Shown: positions 5,673 to 6,513 of the stretch, one piece after another | How positions within the stretch are numbered: the first letter of the stretch is position 1 | How the letters are laid out: each line of letters starts with the position of its first letter | Translations under genes and position numbers: made by a program | The notes under the pieces: generated by a model | What the model saw: only the letters and a program-made list of their open reading frames with translations | Told to the model about the DNA's origin: nothing | Database searches by the model: none | Source of the DNA: an uncultured Rickettsiales bacterium | Lineage (GTDB): Bacteria; Pseudomonadota; Alphaproteobacteria; Rs-D84 | DNA: 6,513 nucleotides | Assembly (NCBI GenBank): GCA_900549365.1 | Contig: UROD01000044.1 | Coordinates: 1-6,513 of the forward strand | Direction of reading: 5' to 3'

Positions 5673-6513
5673 ATGAAAAATGAATTATTACAGGAATTAG
5701 AGGCGCGCGGTTTTATCAATCAGGCGTCTAATATGGACGCGCTGAATGATGCATTAAATGCGGGGCATGTGACGGTTTATTGGGGGACTGACCCAACGGG
5801 TGATTCTTTGCATGTTGGACATTTGGCATCACTGATGCTGATGCGGTGGTTTCAGAAATACGGACATCGTCCTATTGCGCTGGTTGGTGGCGCGACGGGG
5901 CGTATTGGTGACCCGTCTGGTCGTGATAAGGGGCGACCAATGCTGACCGATGACCAGATTGAACGTAACTGCGCGGGACTGCGTCATTCAATTGCAAAAT
6001 TTATTCATTTTGATGGCACGCCGACGGGTGCGGTGATGGTTGATAATAACGATTGGATGTCTGGGTACAGCCATATGGATTTCTTGCGCGAATTTGGAAC
6101 GGACTTTACCGTGCCGCGTATGCTGGGCATGGAAAGCGTTCGTCGCAGATTGGAAAATGGTATGACGTTCTTGGAATTTAACTATATGACATTCCAAGCG
6201 GTTGATTTCCTGACCTTGTACAAAAAATATGGCTGCACAGTGCAGTTATGTGGTGCAGACCAATGGGGCAACAGTATTATGGGTGTTGAACTGGTGCGTA
6301 AAAAATTGGGCAAAGAGGTTTTTGTTCTGTCAACCCAGTTGATTACGGACGCCAATGGCAACAAGATTGGTAAATCCGCCGGCAACGCCGTTTGGGTGAA
6401 CGAAGATAAAACGTCGCCATACGAATACTATCAGTATTTCCGCAATACGCCGGACGATTTGGTTGAAAAATTCTTGAAAATTTTCACTGAAATTCCGTTG
6501 GACGAAATTGCAC
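5673..6513 (+). CDS. tyrS: Tyrosyl-tRNA synthetase, N-terminal 280 residues (3' end outside window)
   Basis: Class Ic aminoacyl-tRNA synthetase that activates tyrosine with ATP and charges tRNA-Tyr in the cytoplasm. The Rossmann catalytic domain is visible nearly whole: Tyr36 and Asp40 in YWGTDPTGDSLHVGHL, with the HIGH-type motif HVGH (47-50), and GGATGRIGDPSG (72-83) with Asp80. The tyrosine-binding set follows: Tyr171, Gln175 and Asp178 in NYMTFQAVD (170-178), then GADQWGN (194-200). The KMSKS-type loop is KIGKS (231-235), followed by AGNAVW. All expected active-site residues are present, so the enzyme should be functional. The usual length is about 400-430 residues, so the rest of the connector and the C-terminal tRNA-binding domain are beyond the right edge. 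The start follows AAGGAA (5660-5665) by 7 nt. The sequence style in parts (LTDDQIERN, EYYQYFRNTPDD) recalls Firmicutes-type TyrRS more than the usual alphaproteobacterial form. Confidence 0.97.
   Translation, partial: MKNELLQELEARGFINQASNMDALNDALNAGHVTVYWGTDPTGDSLHVGHLASLMLMRWFQKYGHRPIALVGGATGRIGDPSGRDKGRPMLTDDQIERNCAGLRHSIAKFIHFDGTPTGAVMVDNNDWMSGYSHMDFLREFGTDFTVPRMLGMESVRRRLENGMTFLEFNYMTFQAVDFLTLYKKYGCTVQLCGADQWGNSIMGVELVRKKLGKEVFVLSTQLITDANGNKIGKSAGNAVWVNEDKTSPYEYYQYFRNTPDDLVEKFLKIFTEIPLDEIA

Overview
The window looks like a chromosomal segment of a host-associated alphaproteobacterium with moderate GC content. The evidence is the alphaproteobacterial style of the S2 and EF-Ts proteins, the rpsB-tsf order and the Gram-negative envelope proteins. 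The exact lineage cannot be fixed from sequence alone; a gut-type Rhodospirillales or Rickettsiales relative is my guess, not a result.

Layout: positions 1-1326 (minus strand) hold the first 442 codons of a bacterial alpha-2-macroglobulin-like protein that runs off the left edge. Positions 1425-3260 (minus) encode an exported subtilisin-like (S8) serine protease of the autotransporter type, with a short C-terminal beta-rich region ending in Phe. The two genes are codirectional, 98 bp apart, and form an envelope module that pairs a secreted protease with a member of a protease-trapping family. Positions 3261-3485 are a compact divergent regulatory region. It has two tandem minus-strand promoters for the protease, built around a perfectly repeated 12-mer, and one plus-strand promoter for rpsB. 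The best protease promoter puts the transcript start at or next to the ATG, which predicts a leaderless mRNA.

Positions 3486-5530 (plus) form a translation operon: rpsB (30S protein S2), an unrecognised 109-residue protein, and tsf (EF-Ts). The small gene sits between two genes that are normally direct neighbours. Its 3' end carries the tsf ribosome-binding site and overlaps the tsf start by 13 nt, so the two are probably translationally coupled. A strong intrinsic terminator closes the operon at 5550-5579. Next come four tandem copies of a GTTCAAA-type heptamer, a promoter, and tyrS (tyrosyl-tRNA synthetase) from 5673, which is cut by the right edge after 280 codons.

The right half is housekeeping protein synthesis. 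The accessory interest lies in the left half (protease plus macroglobulin, unusual promoter architecture, compact catalytic domain) and in the small gene inside the rpsB-tsf operon. No RNA genes, CRISPR arrays, insertion sequences or phage genes were seen. No gene-free stretch exceeds 300 bases.
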